Positions 38,258-41,049 of a DNA stretch of 41,049 nucleotides are shown here, in pieces. The stretch comes from Caecitellus pseudoparvulus (lineage: Eukaryota; Bigyra: Bicosoecida), in assembly GCA_965644315.1 (NCBI GenBank), contig CBFFRQ010000121.1, forward strand, positions 1 to 41,049, in the 5' to 3' direction. A model generated the notes under the pieces. The model was not told the DNA's origin and made no database searches. It worked only from the letters and a program-made list of their open reading frames with translations. The translations under genes and the position numbers were made by a program. Numbering within the stretch: position 1 is the stretch's first letter; each line of letters starts with the position of its first letter.

Positions 38258-40560
38258 ATGGCCTCATCAGCAGTGGATGAGCACGCCGCTCTGGCAAGTG
38301 GTGCTGGAGATGAAGGTGTGTGGTTCCAGCCGGCGCAAGCCGCGAAGGCCTGCTGAGCTGCGCGGCAGCCAATCCATGCTTGCTCCAACTGCACTGCACC
38401 TGCGCCTGCGCCCCACGCCAACTTGCCGTGCCGCCTGCAGGCTATCGAGCAACAGCACACGACGAAAGCGAAGCTGTGGACGATTGGGATGCTCAGGGGA
38501 GCGCCAAAGGCCAGAGTGCTGGCAGTCAGCCACAGTCTTGCATCGCCCGCATCAGCCCGTTGCCTGGCCCGCCAGTCGTGAACAACATCGTCGCAAACGA
38601 AGCAGCAGAGCGCTTCTCATACTACAGCATGCGAGCCTTGCTAACGCTGTACATGACAGACAAGCTGGGCTTCGCCCCTCACACAGGTGAGGTGCCTGCG
38701 CCAGCCACGCCCCAGCGCGCAGCCGCCACCCCAGCGCTGACCCTGCCCCCTCTCGCAGCCATCGCCACATTCAGCTTCTTCTCGGCGTCAGTGTATTTCA
38801 GCCCGCTCATCGGCGGAACGGTGGCAGACTCGTACCTTGGCAAGTACAAGACCATTTTCTCCTTCTCCATCGTGTACGTCATCGGCAGCCTCATCCTCAC
38901 CCTGACCTCCATCCAGGCCCTGGAGTGGGGCATGTACTTGGGCCTCCTCCTCATCGCCCTGGGCTCCGGCGGCATCAAGCCCTGTGTGGCCAGCTTCGGC
39001 GCCGAGCAGTACACCGCTGGCGACTACTCCAGCGCCGACCTGGACAAGTACTTCCTCATCTTCTACGCCGCCATCAACTCCGGCAGCATCTTCTCGTACA
39101 TCGTGGCGCCCTTCACGCGCGCCAAGGTGGGCTTCCCCGCCGCATTTAGCCTCTCAGCCGTCATGCTGTCCCTGGCCTTGCTCGTCTTCGCCCTGCCCCG
39201 CAAGCAGTACGTGCACCAGCCCCCCGCCGGCAGCGTCCTGCTGCAGGTCTTGGGCGCGGTCTGCTCCGCCTGCTCCCTCAACGGAGGCTGCCTGCCCACT
39301 TGCGGCCTCATCATGCGCTCGTGGGGCGAGTCGTGTCGCTGCCTGCAGCGCCCCGAGCATGAGCTGGGCGAAGCCCTGGCAGCCCAGGCACAAGGCGACC
39401 CCGCCCTGCACACCGCCACAGCCAGCCCAGCAGGACGAGTGGATGCCGCCGCAGAGGCCCTGGTGCCACATGCTGACGACGCTGAGGCAGGGGTGGGCAG
39501 CGCTGGCGGAGGCACTGCCCTGGACACCTTCGAGATGGGGCCCCAGACTCCCCAGCTGCCGCTGCGTGGCGCAGAGGAGGGCGCTGTGGACGGATCCGCC
39601 CCTGTCCACAAGCGGCGGGGGGCACACTGGATCGACGTGGCTCGTGCGACCCACCCCCGAGATGTCGTGGACGGCGCCAAGGCCGTCCTGGGCGTGACCC
39701 CCTTCTTCCTCGCGTTCCCGCTGTTCTGGACGTTGTTTGACCAGCAAGGCTCAGCGTGGACCCTGCAGGCCAAGAGCACGAACTTGTACTTCTTGGAGCC
39801 TGACAACATCGCCGTGCTGGGGCCTGCCCTGGTGCTCATTTTCATCCCCCTGTACGATCAAGTCATCTTCCCAGGCCTGGCCCGCTGCGGCATCCGCCCC
39901 ACCAACATGCAGAAGATCGGCGCTGGCATGTTCCTGGCCGCCGGCTCCTTCGTGCTGTCAGCACTGGTGCAGGCGATGATTGACGGCGCGGAAGCCGCGG
40001 GCGAACCCAAGATCCCCGTCATGTGGATGCTGCCGCAGTACATCGTCATCACCGCTGCGGAAATCTTGGTCAGCACCATCGGGCAAGCCTGGATGTTCAG
40101 TCAAGCCCCAGAAACCATGCGTGCCACCATGCTGGCGTTCTGGTTCGCGTCCGTCGGCATCGGCGACGTCCTCGCAGGCGTCCTGTACTCTGCCCTCGAG
40201 CACTTGCCCCAGCAGGCCTTCTTCTGGCTGTTCGCATGCTTGATGGGCTTGGCAGCTGTGCTGTACCTCATCCTAGCGGCGTCGTACACGCCCTCTGAGA
40301 GTGCCCTGCGCCGGGCACGCGCGGAGGCTGCAGCACAGGCAGCTGCCACCACCGCGCCGCAGGCAGCTCAGAGCGGTCTTGCTGCCTCAGATGCGCTGGA
40401 CGCCCCCCTCACGTACCAAAGCCCGGAACTGGGCCCCAGCCACCAGGCAGTTGACGCCTTCACCACGCAGCAAGACGCGGAGCACAGCGGGTCAGAGCAT
40501 GACAGTGGCAGTGAAGAGGATGGTGCGCCAGACGTGCATTTGCATGGCGCCCGAGTTTGA
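38258..40560 (+). CDS. POT/PTR2 family proton-coupled oligopeptide transporter
   Basis: Three exons, 38258-38315, 38441-38686 and 38759-40560, with phase 1 introns of 125 and 72 nt, give 701 residues. The second intron is a multiple of three without a stop, so the unspliced frame also reads through. ExxER (Glu73 to Arg77, NEAAERFSYYS), needed for proton coupling in the family, is followed by FSPLIGGTVADSYLGKYKTI, GSGGIKPCVASFGAEQY and later FPLFWTLFDQQGSAW, the PTR2 signatures. About twelve membrane segments are expected. Between the halves is a long cytosolic insert of roughly 130 residues rich in Ala, Glu and Cys, and the C-terminal tail is acidic and Ser-rich. It imports di- and tripeptides in characterised relatives (SLC15, PTR2); nitrate or other substrates are possible. 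Confidence 0.92.
40535..40540 (-). terminator. AATGCA 3'-end element inside the POT gene, for the convergent minus-strand gene
   Basis: On the minus strand CAAATGCACG begins 20 nt past the stop of the partial gene at the right edge, and lies within the last codons of the POT gene. If used, the 3' UTR of one gene overlaps the coding end of the other. Confidence 0.35.
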
Positions 40561-41049
40561 TCAAGTGTTCCCAGCCCGGAACAACACCAGGGCTCTGCGG
40601 GCTTCCCACTGCACGTCCCGCACCAGGCGGGGCGAAGTGGCCGCCGCTTCTTGCAGCAGATCATCAGAACGAGGGAAGCCCCCACGCAGCAGAGCTCGAA
40701 GGGCTCCGGACAGAAGGTTGGGCGGTGCGCTGACGGCGGCCAGAAACTTCTTCCCGTACCCCATGTTAGCAGCATCCAGCAAGGCTTCGGCCACATGAGA
40801 CTCTGAAATGTACTCCAACCGTCCCCCCGCCAATGCTTCTGACACACCGTCAGCCAGCATCAACACCTGCCACCTGCCGTAGTATGCATCCAAGCCTGAC
40901 ATGAACTGGCGCTGAAGCAGCCCAAGCTTGCACAGGCGCTCCACAACGCCCCCTGACCAGCCTATGTTCAGCCGGCGTGCTCTCTCGCTGCTCTGCCGGC
41001 GACCAGGCAGTCCCCCCTGCACCCGCATTTGTATTCCACGGGTCGTGCT
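40561..41049 (-). CDS. Unrecognised protein, C-terminal part (runs off the window)
   Basis: The minus-strand frame is open from the right edge to TGA at 40563-40561 (162 residues visible). An ATG at 41028 is possible but the frame stays open beyond it, so the start is undetermined. The sequence is helical and Arg/Leu/Ala-rich (ERLCKLGLLQRQFMSGLDAY, VAEALLDAANMGYGKKFLAAV). I do not recognise a family. Its stop codon abuts that of the POT gene with no intervening base (TGATCA). Confidence 0.6.
   Translation of the reverse strand, partial: STTRGIQMRVQGGLPGRRQSSERARRLNIGWSGGVVERLCKLGLLQRQFMSGLDAYYGRWQVLMLADGVSEALAGGRLEYISESHVAEALLDAANMGYGKKFLAAVSAPPNLLSGALRALLRGGFPRSDDLLQEAAATSPRLVRDVQWEARRALVLFRAGNT

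Noticed and set aside
1-41049. CRISPR array, bacterial operon or ribosome binding sites
   Set aside because: The window is eukaryotic nuclear DNA with spliceosomal introns; no short regularly spaced repeats are present.

Overview
The window is nuclear DNA of a compact, GC-rich, single-celled eukaryote. I see sixteen introns, almost all 66-91 nt, each bounded by GT and AG, plus Kozak-like starts and a set of eukaryote-only or mitochondrial proteins: TFIIS, SART1/Snu66, PUF6-type Pumilio protein, AMPK gamma, ANKRD13, ATP synthase epsilon, TAM41 and a VPS9-domain protein. An intron-poor protist or microalga fits; I cannot name the lineage.

Left third (1 to about 13.93 kb): a tandem array with a period of about 5.85 kb. 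Each unit has one large intronless gene encoding a P-loop NTPase (Walker A GPKG[VI]GKS, Walker B VDEAE), a possible winged helix, a Lys-rich linker and a C-terminal domain whose motifs (VQVKR, a later ALTHT segment, then IRIVDGTNL) resemble Mrr-type PD-(D/E)XK nucleases. Three copies are present; the first is cut by the window edge. Between copies lies a decayed fragment of a Fn3/Ig-like surface-type protein, broken by an in-frame TGA shared by both spacers, then patchily conserved noncoding DNA. Copies 1 and 2 share a nearly identical tract of about 1.9 kb, which points to gene conversion. The architecture recalls the Crinkler/RHS class of NTPase-nuclease proteins or NLR-like conflict proteins.

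13.93 to 16.87 kb: an AT-richer stretch without recognisable genes, separating the array from the housekeeping block.

Right part (16.87 kb to end): densely packed genes. In order: MidA-like methyltransferase with TPRs (+), TFIIS (+), ATP synthase epsilon (+), AMPK gamma (-), VPS9-domain protein (+), triosephosphate isomerase (+), PUF6-like (-), SART1 (-), an unrecognised helical, possibly organellar protein (+), ANKRD13 (-), TAM41 (+), POT-family peptide transporter (+) and a partial unrecognised gene (-). Several are mitochondrial (ATP synthase epsilon, TAM41, perhaps the helical protein and the methyltransferase), but the block is not an operon; it mixes splicing, transcription, ribosome biogenesis, trafficking, energy sensing and glycolysis.

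Most gene ends carry the hexamer AATGCA within about 35 nt of the stop codon, sometimes as a palindrome shared by two convergent genes. This looks like an unusual 3'-end processing signal. Convergent genes are extremely close: two stop codons directly abut at 40560/40561 and two lie 8 nt apart at 34680/34689.
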